Shown in pieces: positions 1 through 11,247 of a stretch of DNA of 64,000 nt. The stretch's first letter is position 1; every line of letters starts with the position of its first letter. Below the pieces are notes generated by a model. That model ran no database searches. It was given only the letters and a program-made list of their open reading frames with translations, and had not been told where the DNA came from. This stretch comes from Haemaphysalis longicornis (lineage: Eukaryota > Arthropoda > Arachnida > Ixodida > Ixodidae): assembly GCA_013339765.2 (NCBI GenBank), contig CM023454.1:39700950-39764949 (forward strand), in the 5' to 3' direction. Made by a program: the position numbers and the translations under genes.

Positions 1-49
1 CATGTGCGGATGAAGGCACGGACGTTAACGGGCGTGCGGTTCTCAGCAC

Positions 50-1417
50 TTGAATTTGAACATTAGTGTTGGTCACGAAAGTTTCCAAGTGGAAGAGACA
101 TTTATTTCAGCCGTATTCCTTGCGACGACGAAAGGTGAAGACATAACAAATACGCTCATTGGCGAGTTAAGAAAAGTCGCCTTGAATGCAGAAAACATCT
201 CCGCTGACTCTTTTGATGAGGGTACAAATTTCAGCGAAAACGTGAGCGGCGTGCGAGCGCGACTCAAAGACTATGCACCTGATTTGCTTTTCGTGCACTG
301 CCGAAGCCACCTCCTCCAGCTTGCTCTCGTGCATAGTTGCAGGCAGACCCCCCCTATAAAAAGAGTACTGAGTGCGCTGAATAAATTGTACAGTGTCTTT
401 AGGGGAACCCAAAAGCGACTGACGCTTTTGAAGAACACTCAACTAGCGATGGAAGAGTTGTCCCATAAGCTTGTTCAGCCTGGAGAAACACGATGGCTTT
501 CTTATGAAGGCAGTGTGAAAGTAGTGGATGAGCACTGCTCTTCTAATTGTAGCGCACTAGGGCACGTATACACGGACGCCGGAGACTATTATTCTGACCC
601 CGGGGGACTCCTTCTCTTGTTCCGAAAGAGGTCCATCGTTTTTATATTGGTCTTATTGTCTCGACTTCTAGGGCTTTTTGCTCGTCTGAGCAAGTGCTTC
701 CAATCATCGAAGGGTAACCTAAGTGAGGCCATAAAATAGGTGCGTGCAGTAATGTCATCCCTTGGAGAAATCCGTCTAGATGATATAAGGATGAAGGCTC
801 AGAAGATTGTCGAAGAAATACAAGAAAACCAACTCAGAATTGATGATGAAGAAACCATCAGGGACGCGGATCTTCTAAAAATTTGATCAAGTTACCAGAC
901 TAAAATCCTGGAGAACATTCGTGCAAGGTTTTGCGACCAGTTTCAAGAGTTGGCATTATTCCACGACATCTTTTATGCAAAGCAGGAAACTCCTGATTTT
1001 CAGCGTGCCTCTCAACTGTGCGGAACATCAGAACAAGACATGGTAACCGAATATTAAATTTACAGACGATATCCCGGAGAACTGGCCTCGCCGCAAGCTC
1101 TATTAAGGCTTGCTTGCGAGGTCGAGAGGAAGACAATGTTCCCTGCATTGGCATCAGCTGCAACTAGAGTACTGCTTCTTCCCGTGGCTTCGTTCGACGG
1201 CTGCCGTCGAACGAAGCTTTTCAACCATGAACAAATCCTAACATCAGAAAGATGTCGCATGACACTGGCCCATGTTGACGCGCTGATTAGGATTTTTATT
1301 GAAGGTCCAAGTATTTCCAGTATTAGGAACGCAACAGACGAAGAAAGGGGGAGATACTTGAACTTTCTAGACAGTGCGTACATTATGTGGGCAAAGAAAC
1401 CGCATAAGTCACTGTAA
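50..1417 (+). pseudogene. hAT-type transposase relic
   Basis: A single forward frame runs through this span and is broken only by in-frame stops at 737-739 (TAG), 884-886 (TGA) and 1055-1057 (TAA); I see no net frameshift. The first part shows the pattern VHCRSHLLQLALV followed by GETRWLSYEGSVKVV, typical of the hAT / ZNF862-like transposase core. The last third reads LLLPVAS and ILTSERCRMT, matching the C-terminal hAT dimerisation region, but the residues between them are unusual because a perfect hairpin lies there (1187-1217). hAT proteins are cut-and-paste DNA transposases, and many animal copies are immobile or domesticated. The N-terminal part, with any BED zinc finger, would lie to the left of the window. 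No terminal inverted repeat or 8 bp target duplication was recognised. The three stops make a working protein unlikely. Confidence 0.8.
1187..1217. repeat. Perfect 14 bp inverted repeat with 3 bp loop
   Basis: The arms 1187-1200 (GCTTCGTTCGACGG) and 1204-1217 are exact reverse complements around the loop CTG. The hairpin lies inside the hAT C-terminal region and keeps the reading frame, replacing the residues expected between the VAS and ILTSERC motifs. It probably arose by a local fold-back or template-switch event. Confidence 0.85.
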
Positions 1418-1723
1418 ACGTGCAAAGTGACGCGATGTAACTGTACAGTTTCTGTGCTCGAATTTAATTTCTTTACCATTATATTTTGTGAATGTGGCAA
1501 CTGCTGTTGGCCTATTAGCCACAGTTTACATACAGTTTTTGTTCATTGTTACATTTTGCCTGTGTTGCTTAGATATATTGGCTCAATTTCTGCTGTACTT
1601 ACTTTTTTCTTGTGCCTTATGATATTGCACTAAGTTTGAAAACGTGTGAACTTTGTTCCATCAAGACCTGTAGATAAAAAACTTGCCTCGCCTTGGCCTG
1701 TATATAAAGGAAATATAAACAAA

Positions 1724-1729
1724 AATAAA
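1724..1729 (+). terminator. Possible poly(A) signal downstream of hAT relic
   Basis: AATAAA lies about 300 bases after the last codon of the transposase relic in an A-rich stretch. Such hexamers are frequent by chance in AT-rich DNA, so this is only a candidate. Confidence 0.3.
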
Positions 1730-2555
1730 CTTTGTGCAACCAAACGAACAATATACTGTTTCTTACGTTCTTGAAATTTTCAAACCTGGTGACAGCATGC
1801 TATGGGTATTTAACTGTAGTATTGCATGATTTATCCTCAAAAACGAGGCCCACATTTTGACCCTCTATGCAGCCTTCCTTCTTGCATTCCTTTAGCGACG
1901 TTCACCGTACACAACCAACTAAACCAACATATCGAGGCCAACCCAAACATCGTAGTTTACGCATTTTTTATGACATAAAGGATACGGAAATTGACGCTTG
2001 AAATAGAAAAAAAAGCACAGCAACGAGCTTTCAGACAAACAGAGGAGATTCTGGTTTGTACGCTGGCAAGCATCATAATGCAAACGCCAACTCAAGTTCG
2101 TACTTTGTCGGTAATATCCGATCAGATTGTTTCAACACAGCGCAGTTATAGATTTTTTTGAAGAGTACTGGAAAGGATGCCGGATCTCAGGCCAGCCATA
2201 GTGCTGCACGATTATTGTGTATACGCGTCACTTTCGTATCTCCATCATCATGTACAGCTCTTCACTTCCCCCCATTTTCCCCCCGTCTAAGCTGCGAGCC
2301 AGAGCACACAATACCGACCTCTTTCTCTCATCCAAAAAATTATCTTTACCTATCTCTACTATATGCTTGCTTAAAAGTTATTTCGTTCATTTCTCGTAAT
2401 TGGTAGCTTTTCCGTCATCATTACTCTACAAAAAAAATGTTAAGCCTTAATGAAATAAAACAACCCGGTAAGCGCAAACCCCTTAAACACACCCATTCGC
2501 ATACGATATATATGTAACACCCCCCACAATAGAATTTCTGGATAAATCCCTGCTC
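1730..2555. other. AT-rich sequence without recognised feature
   Basis: Only short chance frames are present; no motif, repeat family or RNA gene was recognised. Confidence 0.5.
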
Positions 2556-3622
2556 AGGGTTCACTCTCCCAGAAGCGCCAGATATTCTGCAACACGTACA
2601 AGTTTACTGCGAGCTGTTTAAACAATGTACATAAAAACTCAACGACATGCGAAAGTCGTCTCTGTAACCAGTTGTTAAAAGGATTGTTTTGGGATAGTGG
2701 TCACAAGTAAAGAAAGAAAAGGCAAGCGCTGTTTCCTAAAACCACACTTCTACCGCAAAAGTTTCATGAGTTCCCAGTAGACGAGCTGCATTTTAATTGA
2801 GGGCTAAGTTTTCTAAAAAAAATAAAAATTTTGAACGAGATTTGATGTAATGATTTCGTTGTTTACCCCACAACTTGTGATTTTTGAAATTGTTATAATA
2901 GAAATGTGTGACAGCTGTTTTCTTTAATCGTAGTTTTTAGGAATACATTTTTAAACCCAGGTGTATCAGCAAGTAATTTCACCTCATTCATGCAAATTGT
3001 CTGCCTTCTTTTTGTGAAATGCTACAAGCTAGGTCGGTCATCCACCCTTATTATTTGCAATGTCTCGTGATTTTGTTTTTGGTGTCACCGCATCCCCACA
3101 CCCCAAAAGAGTATGCTCTTTCTTCATAAAACGAGGTGCAGATTTTAAACTTTGTCCATGAGAATTCACGATAAAATGTGTAACAATGTGGACACAGCAA
3201 CCTTCCGATGTAAGTTGCTTCATAAATGGAGGTCAGTAGCGAAGTTATGCCGTTTCAGTATTTACACTGATAAGTTTCATGTCATTGGTAATAACTGACA
3301 AAAAAGGTCTGCGCTCTTTACTTTTTGTTAAATAGGTAGTTATGTATTTGCTCTTGCCGCGAGTATTTTACTCGGGTGTTCACATAATCCCAAAAACGTA
3401 ACGTTTTTTTATTTGCACGGTCACCTCCTATCTCTGATACCGTCGTAATGTTGAAAAATATGGGTGACCATTCTTCCCTGTGTTGAAGATACAGCGTGTG
3501 AAATTGTTATGTTTACGCCTATTTTAAATCAAAGCAAATCTAAAAAATGTAATTTTTTCGAGTTGGTAAGGGATTGCGACGAAAGCTTCGTTAACGTGGT
3601 TTTCTGCAGCACGACTGGTTTG

Positions 3623-3642
3623 ACTTAGACTTAGACTTAGGC
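3623..3642 (+). repeat. Short GACTTA repeat
   Basis: The hexamer GACTTA is repeated about three times in tandem inside copy A. In copy B the matching place near 57575 has only one unit, so the repeat expanded in copy A or contracted in copy B. Confidence 0.5.
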
Positions 3643-5037
3643 TGGTTAGGGTGCAATAACACAATTCTGAACATTTTCCCACTCATAGCCTCAGGTTGGT
3701 GTATAAATATCTTGAGGACGTCATCACCGTAAACATAACAAAATATTTACGCGCTTATTACCTCAGCGTCGTTTTTAATCTGGACGTTCCACACGTTTTG
3801 GACGTTCTGAATGCACATCCGCAATCTGTTATTGCACAAAACTTCTAAAAAGTGAGTTTTACATCTTCTTGTTTGTAGGTAATTGTAAAAATATTACGCA
3901 CATTTCTTGTGGGTGCAAAGAAATAACGCGAATATTTTAACCAAGGGTATTGTACGTGCAGCCAACATTTCAAGAAAGTAGAATGAACCTACTATACTAC
4001 ACGGGCTGTTTATTTTTATTTCTTTTGTTCTCGATAGTTTGATGCTGATTTCTGATCTTCTTTGTACTAATTGTGGGGAAGTAAAACATTTTGTTGCACT
4101 AATAGTTCGCAAATCACAACGCAAATATACTGTAATGTTGCAACTGCAAGTTGATTACTTACTCAGTGAAACCATTTAGATTTCATACATATCCCTTACA
4201 GCAAAACTTTATCGTTTGGTGATTGCAGTTTACAGTTTTTACAGCACCAACTTCTAGCAACATCATATTGATGCACATTGAACACTCGAGCAAAAGTAAC
4301 TATTTAGGTTCAATACTGTCTCAGGTGCACTATTTTAATACGTTTAAACCGCACGTTGAAGCACCAAATATCTGGCAAAAAGTCGTTAAGGCTTCTTACG
4401 ATGTAAACTTCTGGCTGATATGTTATGAAAGTCACTCGAGTGAGAAACTAATTAAAAAGGTTATAGATTCGAAATGTGAAAACATAAAAAGTCGTAAAAA
4501 ATATATATAGCAAAAAATTATAGAATATATTTACAGGTATTCAGAAAACACCAACCAAGCACAGTCGATATGGTCTTACAAACGTGATTTTCTAATAGTG
4601 TCTAATTCCGCTGCCAAACGAACATCTAACACCTTACGTGGTTGATAGTGAAGCCTCAAAAGCTTCCACCAATTTTAACACAATAAAATCAACCAAAAAA
4701 AATTTCCATATTACAAAAGCATTCTATTGACAAAACTGCCAATACAATTCTTTGGGTTTTTCTAGTTCTAAAAATAAAACAGCAGTTTTGAGCGTATTTG
4801 CTTCAAAGATAGTTGCATAAAAATCATGACTGCACAAAGAAACTTACCCGCTTTCCCTGAAAATATCGATCGTTCATTTGAATTGCCACATGTCTTTGCG
4901 ATTTTAAAGAAAACACAAAAAATATTCTTGCGGTTTTGAAATATTTTGGTTGAGTGCAGAAAGGCCTAATATTAAATTAAGTGCGGTATTGGTTGAAAAC
5001 GTCGCTAGTATCTACAACAATACTGTAGAAAACAGGC

Positions 5038-5290
5038 CAAAAGAATTTATTGATTGATGGTAGGGTTTAACGCTCCGACGCAACGCAGGCGATAAAGCGC
5101 GCCGCAGTGGAGAGATACGGATTAACTTTGACCACCTGGGGATCTTTACGTGCGACGAAATCTCGTACACACGGGCGTTTTTGCTTTTCGCCTCCATCAG
5201 AAAAGCGCCCGCCGCGGCCGCGAATCGAACGCGGGACGTCGTGTTCGGCAGAGCAATGCCTTAGCCACTGAGCGGGAAAGGACAAAAAAT
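5038..5290 (-). mobile_element. tRNA-derived SINE (Ruka-like), copy A
   Basis: Read on the minus strand this begins with a tRNA-like head: an A box near GCTCAGTGGCTAAGG and a B box near GCGTTCGATTCGCGG, then a body containing the pattern ATCCCCAGGTGGTC and an ATTGATT-type tail at about 5043-5056. This organisation matches the tRNA-derived SINEs I know from hard ticks (the Ruka type). RNA polymerase III would transcribe such an element, and LINE enzymes would mobilise it. The same SINE sits at the matching place in copy B, so it was present before the two blocks separated. Confidence 0.75.
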
Positions 5291-6650
5291 TACCGTGGTG
5301 TTATTCGGAGCGAGAAGTTCCGCGGCATTTCCTATATAAAAATATATTTCTCAGTATTGCAAGAATATCTAAACGTAGAATGAAGATTAAGAGTAGAGAA
5401 GAATAATTGAGCAATTGGAAATTATTTGACGAATTCAAAAACTTTATTTAATGGTAAATATTTCAGTGTGGCCGAATAAATTGAATGAAAAACGAGTCGG
5501 TGTGGCAAATTAGATTGAATACCATTTATTCAGACGTGCATAACTGCACGCCTGATGCCTATGCAGCCATTGATTCGACACCTACTTTCAGAAAAGGCAC
5601 AACACCTCTGGCTCCACGTTGCTATTTTCCCAACAACACTCCAACTATCCATTTCTCCCGTTTTTATACTAGGAAATACGATTGCAGGAAAAGCTTCTCA
5701 TGCAAAGCAAAGCCGAAGGCTGGGGCGTCTTTGATGATTGCAAGCTTACGCCATACACAAAAGACACTCTGTAAAACAAAGTGCAGTGTCGGTGTACAAA
5801 TTGAAAATTTTTTTCAGTGCAAAAACAGAAAATGTTGCAAATAAACCACCTGAAACGAACTGCGTTGATTTGTACTAGTGAAAGCCTTCATCTTTACATT
5901 TTCCTACATGTACAACAATGCACAATGAGGTGTTATTATGGTCCGAAAGACGTTTTTCCACATGTGACATACGTTTCCTCGACATCTCTTTTTTTAGTTT
6001 AAATTATTTTTAACAAATTGCCCAAATTTTTGAAATTGAGGAAACAGTGCTTCATTGGCTGAGAGAGTGTGCTTGAGTGAGCTTGAGTTTGTGATATAGT
6101 TTGAAATTGCCCAAAGTCATGTATATTCTGAATGGTGTATGGAGAGCAATAAAAAGCACAAATATTTTTAAAATGTCGCAAAGTGCAGTGCAGGGCCTCC
6201 GTATGATATTCGCGAAAATGTGGTACCGATTAAAAGAGAAATGTTCTGTTATGATTTTTAACACAACTACGTTTGCTTCAACCACTGCAGAGATGAGGGT
6301 GCATTAAGAATATTTTGAGGAAGCATTCTGAGCCATGCAAGGATGACATAAAATTTCACAGAAAAAAAATCGTGATGGTCGTCTTTACGGCTGGAAGGTT
6401 TGGCACAGAATGACCCAATAACGTTGTTTGCTGACGTTACGGAGAGGTCACGATGGCCGAGCGCGAATAAGAATTTTGGCTGAATGCACCAGGCCGCCGA
6501 GATGCTACGTTACGTCTTTCTGAGCACTGAGGCTGGGGTTTGCACACCACGTGCCAGTTCTGCGATCGAGGAGGAAAAATAACCTAATAACTTTGAACTG
6601 TCTCAAGCATCAAAAATGCCTTTACGTATAAATAGGTAGACAAGCAACTT
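5291..6650. other. Non-coding part of block copy A
   Basis: This stretch pairs with about 59226-60590 of copy B and has diverged by substitutions and small indels. I see no protein pattern shared between the copies. Confidence 0.6.
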
Positions 6651-7884
6651 TATTTATTTATTAATACTGTCAACCTTCGCTTGAGGGTCATAACCAGGTG
6701 AGAGTACTACAGTGGGTACAAACAGGAAACAAACAAACAACAACGGGCAATTACAAAGTAATGCACACATAAAAAACACAATTGGCAGAATTTCAACCAT
6801 AGCCAAAATAAGCTTCAATTTTACTGTCTAAAGTTTGCACATTGGTACTATTACAACATGGTGGGGTAAACAATTCCATTGTTCTAGAGCATCCGGGAAA
6901 AAAATGACTACCGAAAGATGTCAGTGCGAGCGTTGAAAGGTTTAATTGCGGCATCATGATTCAATCTGGCGCTACGTTTTCTGGGAAGGCGTATGCACTC
7001 CTCTTTAGGTGTTGTTATTATCCCTTGGATTATACAAAATAATGTTTTAAGGCTCTATAACTTTGCAGCAAACAGACGTCAGCGACACAGGACCATACTT
7101 GTTAAAGATGATTCGGTGGCCGGCTTTAAACAAAAGTATGAAAATTGCGCAGAGCCAGTCCAGTGAAATAGAGTACGTTTCTAAAGATTTTTGTAAGATA
7201 ATACAAGGAAGAACGATACCCATTCTGCTTATCTTTTCAGAAATGCCGTTGGTATTTTGTCCGCGCCGCTTGCCTTCTTCGCATCCAGATTTTGCAACCG
7301 AGAAAATACACCTTCTTGATCAAATAACAACGGTTCCTTAAGACACGCGCATGAATAATGCAAGTTGCTATCCCCGCGCACATCTGATGGCATCGTGAAC
7401 ACTTAATCTTTTCCGTCACTGTCCTCGATCCGGCAGTGTTCTGTTCATTTTTTTTTTCGGCCGCTCGTATTGAGCCAGAACTTTTGAGGCGCACTCTTAA
7501 GAAATTCCGCAATGGTATGTTTGAAAAACTTGGTCTTTGATTCTGACAAGGCTTCTTTTAGGGTTGTACGAGCTTGAGATAATTCAGTACTGTTCTTGCC
7601 TTTTTTCCGAAGTCTTTTAATATTTCGTTTCATGTGAAATATATTCCTCGTTATCCATGGGCTGCGTTGTTTTACCTTTTCAAGACGAGACGGGATGAAT
7701 CTATGTACACAGGTGTCCACGATTGCCTTAAATCTATTCCGCAATGTTTCCACAAACTCGTATTTTGAGGCGGAATGCAATTCGTCGAAGGTGACTTCTA
7801 AGAAATTTAAAACAGAAGTGTTATCCGCTTCCGCAAGAGTTTTAACTTTTACACGGGAAACAGACTTTGGACGAGCACTTTTCT
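6651..7884 (-). mobile_element. LINE with internal deletion (CR1/L2-like), inserted in copy A
   Basis: Copy B lacks this segment, so it is an insertion. Read on the minus strand, 7884-7445 encodes the linker between endonuclease and reverse transcriptase (pattern WITRNIFHMKRNIKRL, then FFKHTIAEFLKSAPQKFW). Near 7300-7240 follows the start of the reverse transcriptase, with KKASGADKIPTAFL. Most of the polymerase is then missing, and near 6990-6900 the typical C-terminal pattern RLNHDAA...FNARTDIFR is visible in another frame. The 3' end at 6651 carries a TAAATAAATAAAG-type tail. It cannot make protein. The clade assignment is a guess from the C-terminal pattern. Confidence 0.7.
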
Positions 7885-8285
7885 CAGGATATTTATTCTC
7901 AGGAGATTAAAAATCATATCTTGATCAGGGACGTTTTTTACTGACTAAAGTTTTCGCAGCATGAGGAGGAGTTACTGCTGTTTTAGATGCACCCGGCGCA
8001 ATACGAATTAGAAACAAAGTGATGGAGTAAGTACCATGAAATTCCGCTCGAAAAAACACATGACGATTCGCTGAATGCACGTTGTGTTCAGAGTCGAAGC
8101 CACAATGTTGCGACGATCTTGGGTGCAGTGTATTGCATTGAATAATCCTTCGGGGTCCACATACGCCGGTTTTTGAATGACAGGGCCCGGCCCATGCATG
8201 CAAATTTCCAAGTGGCAGTAGCTTTACCACCTCTGTTGTAAAGTGCGGAAGCAAACTCAGAGTTTTAATGTGCTCTGTAGGTAGA

Positions 8286-8291
8286 TATAAA
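8286..8291 (+). promoter_or_regulatory. TATA-like box of LTR-like region, copy A
   Basis: TATAAA lies about 570 bases upstream of an AATAAA and 666 bases upstream of the primer-binding-site-like sequence, as expected for an LTR promoter. Copy B has TATATA at the matching place (about 60943-60950). Confidence 0.45.
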
Positions 8292-8444
8292 CACCTTTAG
8301 CTAATTCTCTTTATTTCGGGCTTTTCGCAGAACTGTTCTATGAACGCAGACTCTACTTGCGCCCGCTAGGGTTATTGCAGTGCAGTGCGCGCGTCGAACG
8401 GCGATAGTGGTGTGAGTGCATCATGTGCCCGTAGCGCGTGTGTT

Positions 8445-8693
8445 ATGAACAGTGAACGGGAACAAATACGTGTAGTGCGCGTAAAGCCCAGAAAGTGCGC
8501 ACAACCAAAGGAGTGGCTTAAAAGCGGCGCTCACAAACGCAGAGGGGGGAGTGCGCACCGGAGTACACGCGAGAGCAGCTGCGGCTGTACGTGGCAACGG
8601 GATCGGCGGGCGGCGAGCCACAAACATGATCGGAACGCAAGGAGCAACCAGCGCCCGCGGCGGACGCTCTTCTCCCGTCATCAGCACAAGTGA
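8445..8693 (+). CDS. Unrecognised small basic ORF in LTR-like region, copy A
   Basis: I do not recognise this 82-codon frame. It starts with MNS and contains CAQPKEWLKSGAHK, then becomes rich in Arg, Ser and His. The same stretch is present in copy B (61106-61375), where the CAQPKEWLKSGAHK motif is identical although flanking codons differ. By eye the differences in the first 34 codons include more amino-acid changes than silent ones, which argues against strong purifying selection. It lies downstream of the TATA-like box, so it could simply be GC-rich leader or R-region sequence. Confidence 0.25.
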   Translation: MNSEREQIRVVRVKPRKCAQPKEWLKSGAHKRRGGSAHRSTRESSCGCTWQRDRRAASHKHDRNARSNQRPRRTLFSRHQHK

Positions 8694-8856
8694 CTGAAGA
8701 CGTCGTCGTGACACCATCATACTGTACCTTAATGAACAAGCCGGGCTTCAACTGCCGCAATGTTTTTCTTACGCGCTATACGCTCACGCTTGCTGTACCG
8801 TCGTAATAGACCCTACCACGTTGCTTTCTTTGTTGTTTCCGCCTTTGTTTACACAG

Positions 8857-8862
8857 AATAAA
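8857..8862 (+). terminator. AATAAA in LTR-like region, copy A
   Basis: Poly(A) hexamer about 90 bases before the primer-binding-site-like sequence, where an LTR would carry its polyadenylation signal. In copy B the hexamer is mutated. Confidence 0.45.
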
Positions 8863-8951
8863 CCAGTGATTTATTCTCATGTGGATCTGTGTTACTTCTT
8901 CGGGCAGGTTTGGGCTCGCGAACACTTTACACACGAAGGGCGTTCCTTCAA

Positions 8952-8966
8952 TCGCGCCCAACGAGG
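8952..8966 (+). promoter_or_regulatory. Decayed primer binding site, copy A
   Basis: TCGCGCCCAACGAGG differs at two positions from TGGCGCCCAACGTGG, the complement of a tRNA-Lys 3' end used as primer by many LTR retroelements. It marks the end of the LTR-like block, and a gag-like frame follows from about 9320. Copy B has the intact form. Confidence 0.6.
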
Positions 8967-9320
8967 ATTCTTTTTTTATTTTTCGAGGCGCTAACATTTT
9001 TCACGCAGCAGTCGCCGGCGGAATAAGAGCCTCAAAAGCCGGACGTGTCTACATTGCGGGCATCACTCAGCAAGCGGAGAATGCTTCCAACCATCTTTCC
9101 CAAGCCACTGCTCAACAAAAAAAGCTGTCGTAAAAAGAGCGGCCGAAGGCTGCGCAAGAAATCCTGTGAGTGACTCTCCCCAGAATTTGCGCTTATCGTC
9201 AAAGTGTAACCGCTGATTCACCATGCGTAACCACTTCGAAGCATTTTTTTCTTTTTGCTGCCAAAAGCTACGCTGTTTTCTAGGCCGTGTTCACAGTATT
9301 TTGCTGCTACAACTATGTAA
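8967..9320 (+). other. Leader between primer site and gag-like region
   Basis: This untranslated-looking stretch joins the primer-binding-site-like sequence to the gag-like frame. Similarity to copy B fades within about 30 bases after the primer site. Confidence 0.4.
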
Positions 9321-10178
9321 TTGGACGAAAATGATGTTCTTACTTGTAGAGAAAATGCCTCCGTACTTCACTCGCATATTATTGCGCAGACTGATCCGCT
9401 TTCAGACCACACAAAGCTTGATGACTTGATGGCCCAAGTGATAGAATCGAAGGCCGCATTTCAAGAGCAACTGTTGGCTATTCAGCCTAGCAAGCTTAAC
9501 ACTGAGGCAATATTGGGCGATCGAGCACCACAAGCTCATCAATGCAAATCTCACTGCAGTGCATCATTGCAAATAAACTTGGCCGTTCCAACGTATACAG
9601 GCTACACCGCCAAGAAGTCTGTTTTTGACTTTCTTTATGTATTGTCGGACTACCAACAAGCCGCGGCACATTCTGATAGCGTGCTGATAAGCAGGATTTT
9701 CCGGGTTGCTTCACAGGCGGCAACCGGTGTTTGAAGACGTGACCAGACGCAATAATAGGACATGACAGACTTCAACGAACGCTTTCGGCTGGAGTTTCTG
9801 CCACCTGGGTAGGAGTACTGAATCAAAGGCGAGCTCCTTGCGCGGACACAATTCGGGGTGGGATGCCTTCGGGAATATTTGCGATCAATGCAGGACCTCT
9901 GCGATAGATCTGAACGGCTGGTACGCGAGGCGAAAAAGGTTTTCCCGGTCACGACCGTGCCACCCGAGGTTCCAGCCGTGCTTGCGGTCCGTCTGTTCCC
10001 AGACTTTGATGAGCTTGCCAAAGAGGCAACAGCTATAGAAGCTTCGATGCTGGTTCTAGAATCCTACCACCCGCCTCCTCCAAAGGAAGCATGCTTAGAG
10101 GTTTCGTGTGCGTGCACTTACCCTACAACCCCAGAAATGGACCAGCGTAGTCCCCGAGCGAAGGGAACAAGGCACTGA
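9321..10178 (+). pseudogene. Ty3/Gypsy gag-like region (element A)
   Basis: Two frames (about 9321-9734 and 9858-10178) read like retrotransposon Gag. The first contains VPTYTGYTAKKSVFDFLYVL, the pattern that opens the capsid region of many Ty3/Gypsy Gag proteins, and ends in a stop. The second contains LCDRSERLVREAKKVFP and a C-terminal part rich in acidic and proline residues. Gag would form the particle that packages element RNA. The frames are offset, and no CCHC zinc knuckle is recognisable downstream. It stands between the LTR-like block and a protease region, the expected order. Confidence 0.6.
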
Positions 10179-10291
10179 CGAAGAAAGGCGGCGCTGTTCA
10201 TAGGCGCGGGGTCGGACAAGCGGCAACCACAGGAGAAACACCACAGGATCGCAGCGGAGATCTTTCATGGGAAATTTTGTGGTACCGCCAA

Positions 10292-10458
10292 CTCACCCCA
10301 GCGGTGTGGCGCCACTCAAGAGATGTTTGCACCGAGGCGTCACCGTAGCCCTGCGGGGAAACCATTGTAAATTGTTGCAGCGCTGGCTCACCCCAGCGGT
10401 GCGGCGCCCCGTGGGAGATGGTTTTGAAATGGTCAACTCACCCCAATGGTGCGACATC
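10292..10458 (+). repeat. Three spaced copies of a ~22 bp motif
   Basis: CTCACCCCAGCGGTGTGGCGCC (10292-10313), a one-base variant (10387-10408) and a weaker copy (10437-10458) lie 95 and 50 bases apart inside the decayed gag-protease interval. They may be a local duplication. Confidence 0.6.
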
Positions 10459-10734
10459 GTGGGAACGCACGTTGGGCCGAAATGAAAAGAGGCAGGTGCC
10501 GCAAACAGGAGAGACATTCCGTAACCTTCCCAAATCCATCTGTGCAGAACGCAACAAGGAAGTTGTGTCCACATCACCCGAGTCGAGCAACAAGGAAAGG
10601 CGGCAAGCGGCTTTCCACCCGGCCGTGTGCTCATGACCTGCGAGCTCGCATGCGCCACCTTACCTTGACGCAGCGCAGCCTACAGATACAGACAATGTAC
10701 TGGTATTCTGGTCATCGTACCGTCAAGGGGCCCG

Positions 10735-11247
10735 GTGTTCACACCCCCTGGCGCAAGCAATAGATACACGCCAATCGAAACTGCGGGGAGATTTTCCGCA
10801 TTGCGGCATGCAGCAGCGCACAAACCCGAAGAGGCAGTAGTGCAAATACCCACTGCTGCCAAAGCGGCAAAACCGCTCCCCAAAAGCTCGGCGCGAACGG
10901 CGGGCCAAAATCAGACACGAACTGCGTTGGAGCATGCCGCACCCTACATGGACGACATTGAAGCTGGGAACCAGGTGCAGAAGGCACACGAAGGGCGTCC
11001 CGCGATCTTCAATCAGCTCATCGTGAGCTGTTGGCCCTTGGCCCTTCGAAGACTGGCTGCAGGTGTGGAGAAGGCACCTTTCATTATCGCCAAGGCATCT
11101 GATATAAATATAGGTGCCCTACTGGACACTGGAGTAACGGTGTCTGGGTTTGGAGACATTGTGGGAGAATGGTGCTCCCCAAGGAAGATAAAATTCCTGC
11201 ACGCAAGCACCAGTGTCAGAACAGCTTCCGACCAGGTCGTGCGATAA
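10735..11247 (+). pseudogene. Retropepsin region of Ty3/Gypsy element A
   Basis: A 170-codon open frame whose C-terminal third carries IGALLDTGVTVSGFGD, an aspartic protease active site with the Asp-Thr-Gly triplet at 11125-11133. In LTR retroelements this protease cleaves the Gag-Pol polyprotein. The N-terminal two thirds are low in complexity (Ala, Lys, Pro) and may be the end of Gag. The frame closes before the flap and second half of the protease, so the domain is truncated. Confidence 0.65.

Larger units (their letters stand above)
2556..8951 (+). repeat. Copy A of ~6 kb repeat block ending like an LTR
   Basis: This span aligns collinearly and in the same orientation with 55793-61619. 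Shared landmarks include the start (TATTCTGCAACACGTACAAG in copy A), the minus-strand SINE, GTGCCAGTTCT near 6550/60484, and the CGTCGAACGGCGATAG stretch near 8390/61050. Both copies end at a primer-binding-site-like sequence. Copy A differs by a LINE insertion at about 6651-7884 and lacks about 700 bp present in copy B. The stretch apart from the SINE and LINE is AT-rich and has no coding pattern. It could be a segmental duplication, a large non-autonomous element, or an unusually long LTR; the sequence alone does not decide. Confidence 0.85.
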
